NCBI GenBank assembly: GCA_024402995.1
Contig: JAKSSR010000007.1
Location: forward strand, 1 to 36,512
Source: Clostridia bacterium
GTDB lineage: Bacteria; Bacillota; Clostridia; Peptostreptococcales; Anaerovoracaceae
Length of the DNA stretch: 36,512 bases
Direction: 5' to 3'
Positions 6,353 to 14,997 of the stretch are shown one piece after another. The notes beneath the pieces are model-generated. The model worked only from the letters and a program-made list of their open reading frames with translations, had not been told where the DNA came from and did not search any database. A program made the translations under genes and the position numbers. Numbering within the stretch: the stretch's first letter is position 1; every line of letters starts with the position of its first letter.

Positions 6353-8355
6353 GGTACGTCACTCTCATTGTTGACAATAATACCAACGCTACAGACGAAC
6401 TATATACCTATGCCTGCGACTTTGATGACATCCGGGTGGGATGGGAAGTAAAAGTTCCCTTCGGAATACACAACAGAGTTGTTGACGGATTTGTGGTCTC
6501 TGTAAGCGACGAGGCCCCTGCCGGCGTAAAGAAGTTCAAAAAGGTCCTGGAAATCGGTGAAGAACAGGGACTAAGTCCGGAGGCAATTGAGACTGCCGTG
6601 TGGATGCGTGGACGCTACATGTGCCGTTACGTGGAGGCTGTCAAGTGTTTTCTGCCGGGATATACGCCTGCGAAGCGCAAGACCAAGGATCCCTTCGCAG
6701 GTATTGAAATTTCAGAGGATAAGGCCAAGCCTGCTACTCCGGAACAGTTAAACGCCCTCTGCCGCATTTACAAAAGTCTGGACGAAAAACGCCACGAGAT
6801 ATTTCTTCTTCACGGCGTTACGGGTTCGGGCAAGACCGAGGTCTATCTTCAGGCCATGGCAAGGACTCTGGAAGCCGGAAGGCAGGGCATTATCCTTGTT
6901 CCGGAAATATCCCTTACTCCTCAGACTGTCAGCCGCTTTATGAACCGCTTCGGCAGAGACGCGGTGGCAGTCATTCACAGCAAACTTACGCCCCAGCAGA
7001 GATCTGTGGAATACCGTAAGATTGAAAGGGGCCAGGTCAAACTGGTCATAGGAGCAAGATCGGCTATTTTCGCGCCCTTTAAGGATATCGGCCTCATCGT
7101 CATAGACGAGGAACACGAAAGTTCATATAAATCCGACAAGAGTCCCAAGTACGATGCCATTGAGGTGGCGGCAAAACGGGCCATGGCTCACGGAGCTGCT
7201 GTTATTCTCGGCAGCGCCACCCCGTCGGTCCAGGATTACTACCGCTGCGGCAAAGGCATTTTCACCTTGCTGGAGCTGCCGTCAAGATACAATAAAGTCC
7301 CTCTTCCCAAGGTCAGCGTCGTCGACATGGTAGACGAACTGAAGCACGGAAACCGCAGTCTGTTTTCAAAAGAACTTGCCGATGATATGGCTGCATGTCT
7401 TGAAAAAAGGAAGCAGGTCATTCTTTTCCTCAACAGGAGAGGCTACGCGGCCTTCGTTTCATGCAGAGACTGCGGAAATGTTATTAAATGCCCCGAATGC
7501 GGCATTTCAATGACCTACCACAAAGATGCCGGTTCTCTCATCTGCCACTACTGCGGGCGGAAGACTTCCGTTCCGAAGAAGTGTCCCCGGTGCGGAAGCG
7601 GAATTATAGGACGCTTCGGCGCCGGTACTCAGCAGTTGGAGGAGAAATGCAGAGAACTTTTTCCCCAGGCTTACGTGGAGCGCCTTGACCTTGATACGGT
7701 CAGCGCCAAGGGAAATCTTGAGAAGGTACTCAAAGGTTTTGCCGACGGAAAGACCGACGTGCTCATAGGCACTCAGCTTATTGCCAAAGGCCTTGATTTT
7801 TCCAACGTGGGGCTGGTTGGCGTCATCAGCGCCGACGTAAGTCTGAACATACCTGATTTCCGCAGCGCGGAACGCAGTTTCCAGCTTATGACACAGGCTG
7901 CGGGAAGAGCCGGAAGAGGAGAAGAACAGGGCAAGGTGGTCATACAGACCTGTCAGCCTGATCACCCGGCCATACTCAGCGCCGCAAAGCAGGATTACCT
8001 TAAGTTTTACGAAGGGGAGCTTGCCGTGCGTAAGGCCGTAGGCTATCCGCCCTTTTCTGATATTTTCCAGATAGTCATTTCCGACGAAGACTGTGAAAAG
8101 GCTGAAAGATCTGCGGACCGCTGCGCTAGACGTCTGCGGTCTACGGTTCCCGAAGGCATCGCTGTTCTCGGGCCGGCCATTTCGCCCATAAACAGCATAG
8201 GCGGCAAGTACCGCTATCAGCTGCTGGTCAAGTCACCGGCGGGAATGCGCCGCGAAATAAGCCGAATTATATTGCAGCTTCGCAGGTCATTCACCGAAGA
8301 TAAAACCTCAGCAGAACTGATGACAACAGATATTAACCCCTATTCATTCTTGTAA
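6349..8355 (+). CDS. priA: Primosomal protein N' (replication restart helicase PriA), short form
   Basis: Superfamily 2 DNA helicase that rebuilds replication forks at stalled sites and loads the primosome. Domains: an N-terminal 3'-end-binding region (about 1-105), helicase lobe 1 with Walker A GVTGSGKTE (about 156-164) and DEEH (about 252-255), a cysteine-rich zinc module (about 374-425; CRDCG, CPECG, CHYCG, CPRCG), and helicase lobe 2 ending in an ordinary C-terminal domain. At 668 residues it is shorter than most PriA proteins (about 730-820). The missing part appears to be the winged-helix domain between the N-terminal domain and the helicase: only about 45 residues lie between FLPGYTPAKRK and the helicase lobe. 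The start overlaps queH by ATGA. Confidence 0.95.
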   Translation: MRYVTLIVDNNTNATDELYTYACDFDDIRVGWEVKVPFGIHNRVVDGFVVSVSDEAPAGVKKFKKVLEIGEEQGLSPEAIETAVWMRGRYMCRYVEAVKCFLPGYTPAKRKTKDPFAGIEISEDKAKPATPEQLNALCRIYKSLDEKRHEIFLLHGVTGSGKTEVYLQAMARTLEAGRQGIILVPEISLTPQTVSRFMNRFGRDAVAVIHSKLTPQQRSVEYRKIERGQVKLVIGARSAIFAPFKDIGLIVIDEEHESSYKSDKSPKYDAIEVAAKRAMAHGAAVILGSATPSVQDYYRCGKGIFTLLELPSRYNKVPLPKVSVVDMVDELKHGNRSLFSKELADDMAACLEKRKQVILFLNRRGYAAFVSCRDCGNVIKCPECGISMTYHKDAGSLICHYCGRKTSVPKKCPRCGSGIIGRFGAGTQQLEEKCRELFPQAYVERLDLDTVSAKGNLEKVLKGFADGKTDVLIGTQLIAKGLDFSNVGLVGVISADVSLNIPDFRSAERSFQLMTQAAGRAGRGEEQGKVVIQTCQPDHPAILSAAKQDYLKFYEGELAVRKAVGYPPFSDIFQIVISDEDCEKAERSADRCARRLRSTVPEGIAVLGPAISPINSIGGKYRYQLLVKSPAGMRREISRIILQLRRSFTEDKTSAELMTTDINPYSFL

Positions 8356-8373
8356 TAAAAAAAGGAGATATAT

Positions 8374-8838
8374 ATGGCACTTAGAAACATTGTTGAAGAA
8401 GGCGATCCCGTACTGAGAAAGGAATGCAAAGAGGTCAAGGAGATCACTCCCAGAACTCTTCAGCTCCTGGACGATCTGGCAGAAACCATGAGAGACGCCA
8501 ACGGCGTAGGTCTTGCCGCGCCCCAGGTAGGCATTCTGAGAAGAATCGCTGTCGTTGAAGTTGACGACGAACTTTATGAACTGATCAACCCAGAGATCGT
8601 CCTTACCGAAGGCGATCAGTATGATGACGAAGGCTGCCTGTCCGTTCCCGGAAAGGCAGGAAAGGTCCACAGACCCGAATACGTTGAAGTAAACTGTCTC
8701 AATCGCTTCGGCGAAGAAGTTACCTATGAGGCCGACGGTCTTCTGGCAAGAGCATTCTGCCACGAGATCGACCACCTGGACGGCGTTCTCTACATCGATA
8801 AGGCCGATAATATTCGCTACCTGGACGAGGAGGAATAG
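8374..8838 (+). CDS. def: Peptide deformylase
   Basis: Removes the formyl group from the N-terminal methionine of new proteins; a cytosolic metalloenzyme. The 154-residue protein has the three family motifs: GVGLAAPQ (44-51), EGCLS (86-90, metal-ligand C88) and HEIDH (130-134, two metal-ligand histidines and catalytic E131). The residue before HEIDH is C129, where Q is usual. AAGGAGAT lies at a good distance before the ATG. It is paired with fmt, which adds the formyl group to Met-tRNA; one base separates them. Confidence 0.97.
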   Translation: MALRNIVEEGDPVLRKECKEVKEITPRTLQLLDDLAETMRDANGVGLAAPQVGILRRIAVVEVDDELYELINPEIVLTEGDQYDDEGCLSVPGKAGKVHRPEYVEVNCLNRFGEEVTYEADGLLARAFCHEIDHLDGVLYIDKADNIRYLDEEE

Positions 8839-8839
8839 C

Positions 8840-9769
8840 ATGCGCGTAGTCTTTATGGGAACCCCCGACTTTGCTGTTCCCGCTCTTGAGGCCTTAAACA
8901 AGGCCGGTCACCAGATCCCTCTGGTAGTTACCAAGCCTGACGTAGCCAAGGACAGAGGAAAAAAGATCCAGAGCTGCCCCGTAAAGGCAAAGGCCCTTGA
9001 ACTTGGACTTAACGTTGAAACTCCCGAAAAGCTTAAGAACAACGAGGCTTTCTTTGAAAAGTTGGAGGCCATTGCCCCTGATTTTATCGTCGTTGCGGCA
9101 TACGGAAAGATCCTTCCCAAGAGAGTTCTGGACACTCCCAAGTACGGATGCATCAATATCCACGCGTCTCTTCTTCCCGAATACAGAGGAGCTGCACCCA
9201 TTCACCGTGCTGTCATCGACGGCAAGGAAGAAACCGGCGTGACCATTATGTTTATGGCAGAAGGCATGGACACCGGTGATATTTGCGTTCAGAAGAAGAC
9301 CCCCGTTGCCTTAAAGACCACCGAGGAGCTTTTTGACGAGCTTTCCGCAATGGGCGCTGAGCTTCTTGTTGAGACTCTGCCTGCCATCGCTGACGGCACC
9401 GCTCCCCGCATTGCCCAGGACGACGCCATGGCGACTCTTGCTCCCATGGTATTCAAGGAAGAGGGCATTCTGGACTACACCAAAACTTCCCGTGAGATCT
9501 GCTGCACTGTCAGGGGCTTTTACAGCTGGCCCATGGCGTCTACCGTTTACAACGGTCAGATGATGAAGGTCCACGCGGCCAGAGAGGGAGAGTGCGCATA
9601 CGACGCCGCTCCCGGAACAGTCGTAAAAGCAGACAAGAAGGGTATCGTAGTCGCCTGTAAGGACGGCAGCGTTGTCCTTGAACGCATTCAGATGCCCGGC
9701 AAAAAGGCAATGGACGTTTCAGCATTCCTGGCCGGAAACAAAATGGAAATCGGCACCGTATTAGGTTAA
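8840..9769 (+). CDS. fmt: Methionyl-tRNA formyltransferase
   Basis: Formylates initiator Met-tRNA using 10-formyl-tetrahydrofolate. The 309-residue protein begins with the canonical MRVVFMGTPDFAVPALEAL; the ATG at 8840 is chosen over the in-frame upstream extension to 8726 because it fits the family start, follows the def stop by one base and has GAGGAGGA (8827-8834) as ribosome binding site. Catalytic elements seen are INIHASLLPEYRGAAPI (about 104-120) with the family Asn and His, and the Asp in GMDTGD (about 139-144). A C-terminal OB-type domain follows from about residue 205. Confidence 0.97.
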   Translation: MRVVFMGTPDFAVPALEALNKAGHQIPLVVTKPDVAKDRGKKIQSCPVKAKALELGLNVETPEKLKNNEAFFEKLEAIAPDFIVVAAYGKILPKRVLDTPKYGCINIHASLLPEYRGAAPIHRAVIDGKEETGVTIMFMAEGMDTGDICVQKKTPVALKTTEELFDELSAMGAELLVETLPAIADGTAPRIAQDDAMATLAPMVFKEEGILDYTKTSREICCTVRGFYSWPMASTVYNGQMMKVHAAREGECAYDAAPGTVVKADKKGIVVACKDGSVVLERIQMPGKKAMDVSAFLAGNKMEIGTVLG

Positions 9770-9775
9770 TTTTTA

Positions 9776-11053
9776 ATGGACAAAGACAGAAGACTGGCAT
9801 TTCTCATACTGAAGGACATGGAGCAGAAGGATTCCTACTCCAATCTTGTCATAAACGCTTATCTGAAAGACGGAGCCGGTAATCCGGCTTTTATCAGGGA
9901 ACTCGTTTACGGCGTTTTAAGGAACCAACTGCTTCTGGACTGGAACATCAGGCAGTATCAGACTAAGGCCGGAAGGCTTAAGCCTGCGGAAAGAGTCCTG
10001 CTTCGCATGGGCTTCTATCAGCTGGCCTTCATGAACTCCGTTCCCTCATACGCAGCTGTGGGGGAAACCGTAAAGCTGGCTGCGGCCTTTATGAAGGGGC
10101 GCCAGGGCTTTATAAACGCTTTGCTAAGAAGCTTTGAACGAGACGGTTCTGTGCTTAAGGTCCCGGACGAGAAAAAGGACGGAGAACTGACATTTCTTTC
10201 TGTCAAATATTCCTGCAATGAAGAGATCGTCCGCCTGTGGCTTGATGCCTACGGACGTGATAAAACTGAAGAAATGCTGGCTGCGTCCAACAGGACTGCT
10301 CCATTGACTATACGGGTCAACACCCTGAAGATCCGGCCTTTTGAGCTTAAAGATAAACTTATTTCCAAAGGCTTTTCTGTAACCGAAGGCAGCCTTTCCC
10401 GGTCTTTTACTGTAGAAGGCAGCGGGCTCATCGACACTGAAGAATTCAAAAATGGATTTTTCCAGGTCCAGGACGAAGCCTCCCAGCTTGCTGTGGAAAC
10501 TTTGGATCCTAAACCCGGCGATGAGCTTATAGACCTTTGCGCCGCTCCCGGCGGCAAGTGCTGCGCTGCGGCAGTTCTTATGGAAAACAAAGGGCATATC
10601 AGCGCCTTTGACTATTATGAGGCAAGGGCAGGGCTTATTGAGAAACTGGCCGATCGACTTGGTATCACCATTATCAATGCTTCTCAGGCGGACGCTGCGG
10701 TGTTGAAAGAAGAGCTCATAGGCAAGGCAGACTGCGTCATATGCGACGTTCCCTGCAGTGGCCTTGGGGTACTGCGCCGCAAGCCGGAAATCAAGCTTCG
10801 TCCTCTTGACGAAGACTACGTAAATCTTCCGGAAAAACAAAATCGCATTTTGCATAATGCGTCATTATATGTTAACCTAAAGGGTGGTAAAGTGCTTTAC
10901 AGCACCTGCACCGTAAACCCGGCTGAGAACCGTCGGGTAATTGACCGTTTTTTGAAAGATAATCCCGATTTTGCCGTGGAAACAGAGCGTCAGCTCTTCC
11001 CCGGTAAGAGTGACGGTTTTTATATCTGTCTGTTAAGGAGGCAGAATGATTAG
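9776..11053 (+). CDS. rsmB: 16S rRNA (cytosine-967 C5)-methyltransferase RsmB
   Basis: Methylates C967 of 16S rRNA using SAM. The 425-residue protein has an N-terminal NusB-like RNA-binding domain (about 1-135) followed by a Rossmann methyltransferase. The SAM-binding loop DLCAAPGGK lies at about 254-262. The two catalytic cysteine motifs are PCSGLGVLRRKPE (about 326-338) and STCTVNPAENRRV (about 376-388). It starts six bases after fmt with only a weak SD (TTAGG), suggesting translational coupling, and overlaps prpC by eight bases. The rlmN gene often found next to it in Firmicutes is absent here. Confidence 0.95.
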   Translation: MDKDRRLAFLILKDMEQKDSYSNLVINAYLKDGAGNPAFIRELVYGVLRNQLLLDWNIRQYQTKAGRLKPAERVLLRMGFYQLAFMNSVPSYAAVGETVKLAAAFMKGRQGFINALLRSFERDGSVLKVPDEKKDGELTFLSVKYSCNEEIVRLWLDAYGRDKTEEMLAASNRTAPLTIRVNTLKIRPFELKDKLISKGFSVTEGSLSRSFTVEGSGLIDTEEFKNGFFQVQDEASQLAVETLDPKPGDELIDLCAAPGGKCCAAAVLMENKGHISAFDYYEARAGLIEKLADRLGITIINASQADAAVLKEELIGKADCVICDVPCSGLGVLRRKPEIKLRPLDEDYVNLPEKQNRILHNASLYVNLKGGKVLYSTCTVNPAENRRVIDRFLKDNPDFAVETERQLFPGKSDGFYICLLRRQND

Positions 11054-11777
11054 TGTAGGTTTCAAAACAGATAAGGGCATGCTGAGAAAGGGCAACGAGG
11101 ACGCTCTTTTCGTCCTTCCCGATCAGCAGCTTTACATAGTCGCCGACGGCGTCGGAGGTCATAACTCCGGTGAACTGGCCAGCCGCATGGCTGTGGGGTA
11201 CATTGCCCAGTATGCCGCTCTGAACCCTGTTGATCAGGTGCAGAGCAAGCGTGAGCTTCGCCAGTATTTCCAGACCTGCTTTGACGGCGCCAACGAGCTG
11301 ATCTACCAGAAAGCCAAAAGCGAGCCGGACAACAGCGGCATGGCAACTACCTGCGTCTTGTGCTACCTTCGCGGAAGCAGCGCTTACGTGGTCAACGTAG
11401 GCGACAGCAGAGCCTACCTTCTTCGCGACGGCGTTTTACGCCAGATCACCGAGGACCACACCTGCGTGCAGGTCATGCTCAAAGAGGGCATAATCAGCAA
11501 GGAAGAGGCTGCGGTCCATCCCGACAGAAATATGATAACAAGAGCCATCGGAGGCGACAGCAAGGTCGAGGCGGACTTCTTCCAGTTCGACATTTTCTCC
11601 GGTGACGTGATAATACTGTGCACTGACGGCCTCTACGGAGAGGTCGGAGACGAAAGCATGCTGGGTCTCGCTGCGCGCACGGAAAGCATGCACAGACTTG
11701 CCAACAATCTGGTTGACGAGGCTAACTACAACGGCGGCAAGGATAACATATCCGTTGTCTGCATTAAGATTCAGTAA
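11046..11777 (+). CDS. prpC: PP2C-family serine/threonine protein phosphatase (PrpC/Stp)
   Basis: Cytosolic metal-dependent phosphatase that dephosphorylates PrkC and its targets. The 243-residue protein shows the PP2C metal-binding motifs: GNEDA (about 16-20), VADGVGGHNSGE (about 33-44), VNVGDSRAYL (about 117-126), CTDGLYGEV (about 195-203) and GGKDNISV (about 231-238). A strong AAGGAGG sits inside the rsmB 3' end, with which it overlaps by eight bases. The phosphatase-kinase pair with prkC 14 bases downstream is the standard arrangement. Confidence 0.95.
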   Translation: MISVGFKTDKGMLRKGNEDALFVLPDQQLYIVADGVGGHNSGELASRMAVGYIAQYAALNPVDQVQSKRELRQYFQTCFDGANELIYQKAKSEPDNSGMATTCVLCYLRGSSAYVVNVGDSRAYLLRDGVLRQITEDHTCVQVMLKEGIISKEEAAVHPDRNMITRAIGGDSKVEADFFQFDIFSGDVIILCTDGLYGEVGDESMLGLAARTESMHRLANNLVDEANYNGGKDNISVVCIKIQ

Positions 11778-11791
11778 CAGGGGGAATTTCT

Positions 11792-14101
11792 ATGGGAAGC
11801 AGAATCCTGGCCGGAAGATATGAACTGATCGAAAAGATCGGTGAAGGCGGAATGGCCGTGGTGTTTAAATCACGCGACCGTCTGCTCAATCGCTACGTGG
11901 CCATTAAAATCCTCAGACCCGAATATACCAAGGACGAAAGCTTTATCGACAGCTTCAGACGCGAGTCGCAGATCGCGGCCAATCTGGTCCATCCCAATAT
12001 CGTAAATGTCTATGACGTCGGTAAAGAGGGCAATATATATTACATCGTAATGGAACTTGTTGAGGGCAGAGCTCTCTCTGACATTATCAGGGACGAGGCA
12101 CCCCTTGAACCGCGCCGTGCCGCAACCATAGCAAAGCAGATCGCATCCGCTCTGTCCATGGCCCACAAGCACCAGCTGATCCACAGAGACGTAAAGCCTC
12201 ACAACATTCTCATGACTGCCGACGGAGTCGCTAAGATCGCTGACTTCGGTATTGCCAAGGCTGTCACCACCGACACCTTCGTTGAAGGCGGTACAGAGGC
12301 TGTCATGGGCTCCGTTCATTACTTCTCTCCCGAGCAGGCCAGAGGAGCCTACGTGGACGAAAAGTCTGACATCTACTCTCTGGGTATCGTTCTTTACGAA
12401 ATGCTGACCGGCAAGGTCCCCTTCGACGGAGATACCGCCGTTGCAGTTGCCGTAAAGCACATGAACGAGCCCATGGTCCCGCCTACCAAGCTGAATCCCG
12501 AGATCCCTTCTGACCTTGAAGAGATCGTTCTCAAGGCCACCAGCAAGCTTCAGATGAACCGCTACAAGTCGGCGGATGAAATGATCACTGCTCTGAACTT
12601 CGTCAAGTTCTCCAGATTTGCCAACCCCGCCGCTGCCGCAAGCGCTGCCGCAGAACACGGCCATCTCAAGGATACTCTTACGGAAATTTCCGACGAAAAT
12701 TATGCCAGAGAAGTTGAAGCCGCTGCCGCCGAAGGCCGTGAACTTGATACTGAGGCTGAGATCCAGAAGCGCAAGGAAAAGCGTGAAGAGAAGGAAAACC
12801 GTGGAAAGAAGAAAAAAAAGGCTGCCAGAAACGCCGACGAAGAAGACGGCGATGAAGACGAAAGATACGATGATTACAACGAGGATGACTACTTCCATCC
12901 CGGAAGATCAATTTTCCTCGTTCTCCTAACCCTTGCCATTATGCTTGCCGCAAACTTCGGCCTTGGTCTCATCAATAACTTCCAGGGCACCATCAAGGGC
13001 AAGTCTCATGATCTTCCAAAGCTGGTAGGCATGCAGTATGAACAGGCCAGTGAAGAACTTGCAAAGATAGGCGTAACTCTTACCGTAGAAGTTCAGATCG
13101 CCGCAGCCGACAAGGCCGCAGGCATTATTCTCAGCCAGACCCCGGCTCCCGGAACTGTAGTCAAGGAAGGCGGAAACGTCAGAGTAACAGTAAGCAAGGG
13201 CACAGAACCGATTCATATTCCCGACGTCGAAGGAATGGCTCTGACCAAGGCCAAGAGAACTCTTGAAGGCTATCACTACACTCTGGGTGAGGTTACCGAA
13301 GATTACAGCGAAGATGTTCCCAAGGGTATGGTCATAAGTCAGGATCCTGTTGCCGGCGTTGAAGCGGATCAGTTTACAGCTGTCAACCTGCTGGTCAGCC
13401 TCGGCCCCAAGGATGGTGAGAAGAATACTGTTAATCTTGTTGGAATGACTCTTGAAGATGCTCAGTACCTCCTTGAAGATCTTCCCTACGAACTCGGTAC
13501 TGTCAGTTCTGTCATCAGCGCATCAGTTCCCAGAGGTGTTATCATAAGCACTTCGCCCGATCCTGACGAGAAGCTTAAGGATGGCGATTCTATCGATATC
13601 GTTGTCAGCATGGGTCCCGACGGAAATGCAGGTCCTGTTCAGATCATCGATCCGGACGCACCTGTAGAACCTGAGATCCCCGAAACCACCGAAGATCCCA
13701 CCGCTGCGGATCCTGCTGGTACAGAAACTCCTGCAGGCACTGATCCCGGAACAACTGCAGATCCCGGTACAGGCACCGGATCAGGCACTTCTCAGGATCC
13801 CGCAGCAGAGCAGCCTCCCGTTCCCGCTCAGCTTTATTCCGTAGCTATTTACGTTGACTTCAACAACGCAAGCCAGGATGCTTTCGATTTTGTGGTCCAC
13901 GTCAGCGACGGCATCAATGCCTCTTCCGCCACCAATCTGGGCAACAGAGCAAAAGCCAGCGGCGGCGAACTTATTACAGTCAGCGGTTCCGGCAATAACG
14001 GCAAGGTCGTTGTTATGTACGGCAACGAAATGGCATACGAATACAGCGTAGATTTTGAAGGCCAGCAGTACACCTGCACATACACAGGGAACAACTGGTA
14101 A
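11792..14101 (+). CDS. prkC: PASTA-domain serine/threonine protein kinase PrkC
   Basis: Membrane kinase that senses peptidoglycan fragments or lipid II and phosphorylates targets in cell division, wall synthesis and translation. The 769-residue protein has a cytosolic kinase domain (about 8-270) with P-loop IGEGGMAVVFKSRD, lysine in VAIKIL, HRDVKPHN, DFGIAKA and HYFSPEQARG. A charged juxtamembrane region (about 305-368) contains a lysine block then an acidic block. One TM helix follows (about 372-393), then three PASTA repeats (about 405-472, 473-541, 542-612), a Pro/Thr/Gly/Asp-rich linker (about 613-675) and a C-terminal domain of about 94 residues (676-769) rich in predicted beta strand that I cannot assign. 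All essential kinase residues are present. The stop overlaps rsgA by one base. Confidence 0.95.
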   Translation: MGSRILAGRYELIEKIGEGGMAVVFKSRDRLLNRYVAIKILRPEYTKDESFIDSFRRESQIAANLVHPNIVNVYDVGKEGNIYYIVMELVEGRALSDIIRDEAPLEPRRAATIAKQIASALSMAHKHQLIHRDVKPHNILMTADGVAKIADFGIAKAVTTDTFVEGGTEAVMGSVHYFSPEQARGAYVDEKSDIYSLGIVLYEMLTGKVPFDGDTAVAVAVKHMNEPMVPPTKLNPEIPSDLEEIVLKATSKLQMNRYKSADEMITALNFVKFSRFANPAAAASAAAEHGHLKDTLTEISDENYAREVEAAAAEGRELDTEAEIQKRKEKREEKENRGKKKKKAARNADEEDGDEDERYDDYNEDDYFHPGRSIFLVLLTLAIMLAANFGLGLINNFQGTIKGKSHDLPKLVGMQYEQASEELAKIGVTLTVEVQIAAADKAAGIILSQTPAPGTVVKEGGNVRVTVSKGTEPIHIPDVEGMALTKAKRTLEGYHYTLGEVTEDYSEDVPKGMVISQDPVAGVEADQFTAVNLLVSLGPKDGEKNTVNLVGMTLEDAQYLLEDLPYELGTVSSVISASVPRGVIISTSPDPDEKLKDGDSIDIVVSMGPDGNAGPVQIIDPDAPVEPEIPETTEDPTAADPAGTETPAGTDPGTTADPGTGTGSGTSQDPAAEQPPVPAQLYSVAIYVDFNNASQDAFDFVVHVSDGINASSATNLGNRAKASGGELITVSGSGNNGKVVVMYGNEMAYEYSVDFEGQQYTCTYTGNNW

Positions 14102-14988
14102 TGGAAGGAATAATCATTAAAGGCATAGGCGGCTTCTATTATGTGGCCGCCTATGATGGTACTATATATGAATGCAGGGCCCGCGGGCTTTTCAGGCTGG
14201 ACGGTGTTACCCCTCTTGCGGGTGACGCAGTCCGTTTTTCCGTTACGGGCAATATGACTCAGTCGGGCTTTTATCCGGAAGGCTTTGTGGAGGAGATCCT
14301 TCCCCGAATAAACGCCTTTGACAGGCCGCCCTGCGCCAACGTACAGCTGCTGGTTTTAGTCACAGCAGCAATGAATCCGGCCCCCAGCTTTGACGTCATC
14401 GACCGTTTTCTCGTTTCCGCCTCATGCTGCGGAGCAGAGATAGTAATATGCGTCAGCAAGTCGGAGCTGCTTGACGATGAGACTCGTCAGGAGTTCCTGT
14501 CCCGCTATGAGGGCGTCTATCCCCTGGTCTTTACCAGCGCGGAGAAGGGTGAGGGAATAGAAGAGCTCAGGTCCCTGATCCGGGGAAAACAAGCGGCCCT
14601 TGCAGGAGCGTCCGGAGTCGGCAAGTCCACTCTGACCAATGCTCTTTTGGGAGAGCATACCAGTACCGTAGGCGAAATAAGCGAAAAGACCGCCAGAGGA
14701 AAGAATACCACCCGTCACACGGAGCTCTTTGCCGGCGACGGGTTCTGGCTTTTCGATACACCGGGCTTTACTTCCTTTGACGTCATCGACATGGAAGCCG
14801 AAGACCTGGTCCTTCATTTTCCCGAATTTACACCCTACCTGGGAAAGTGCAGATTTTCCGACTGCACTCACATAAGCGAACCTGAATGCGCCATACGTGC
14901 CGGAGTGCGCTGCGGAAAGATAAATAAAAAAAGGTACCTTGCCTTTAAGGGCATGTATCTGGAACTGAAAGATAAGAAACAGTATTAG
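14101..14988 (+). CDS. rsgA: Ribosome small subunit-dependent GTPase A
   Basis: Circularly permuted GTPase that checks late maturation of the 30S subunit. The 295-residue protein has an N-terminal OB fold (about 1-70), then G motifs in permuted order: G4 at about 117-123, G1 GASGVGKST (about 170-178), a G2-like region TTRHTE, and G3 DTPGF (about 218-222). A C-terminal zinc module follows with C250, C255, H257 and C263. The G4 motif reads SKSE instead of the usual N/T-K-x-D, an unusual Asp-to-Glu change at the guanine-binding position. The start overlaps the prkC stop (TAATG); no separate SD is evident, so translation is probably coupled. Confidence 0.95.
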   Translation: MEGIIIKGIGGFYYVAAYDGTIYECRARGLFRLDGVTPLAGDAVRFSVTGNMTQSGFYPEGFVEEILPRINAFDRPPCANVQLLVLVTAAMNPAPSFDVIDRFLVSASCCGAEIVICVSKSELLDDETRQEFLSRYEGVYPLVFTSAEKGEGIEELRSLIRGKQAALAGASGVGKSTLTNALLGEHTSTVGEISEKTARGKNTTRHTELFAGDGFWLFDTPGFTSFDVIDMEAEDLVLHFPEFTPYLGKCRFSDCTHISEPECAIRAGVRCGKINKKRYLAFKGMYLELKDKKQY

Positions 14989-14997
14989 GAGTAAAAA

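Noticed and set aside
8726-8839. Upstream extension of the fmt reading frame into def
   Set aside because: The family N-terminus MRVVFMGTPDFA starts at 8840 with a strong SD; the extension overlaps the def active-site codons.
11870-12898. 342-codon minus-strand frame opposite prkC
   Set aside because: It is the shadow of the kinase domain; no ribosome binding site or recognisable motif.
13680-13820. Possible repeat element within prkC
   Set aside because: This low-complexity stretch codes the Pro/Thr/Gly/Asp linker in frame with the rest of the protein.
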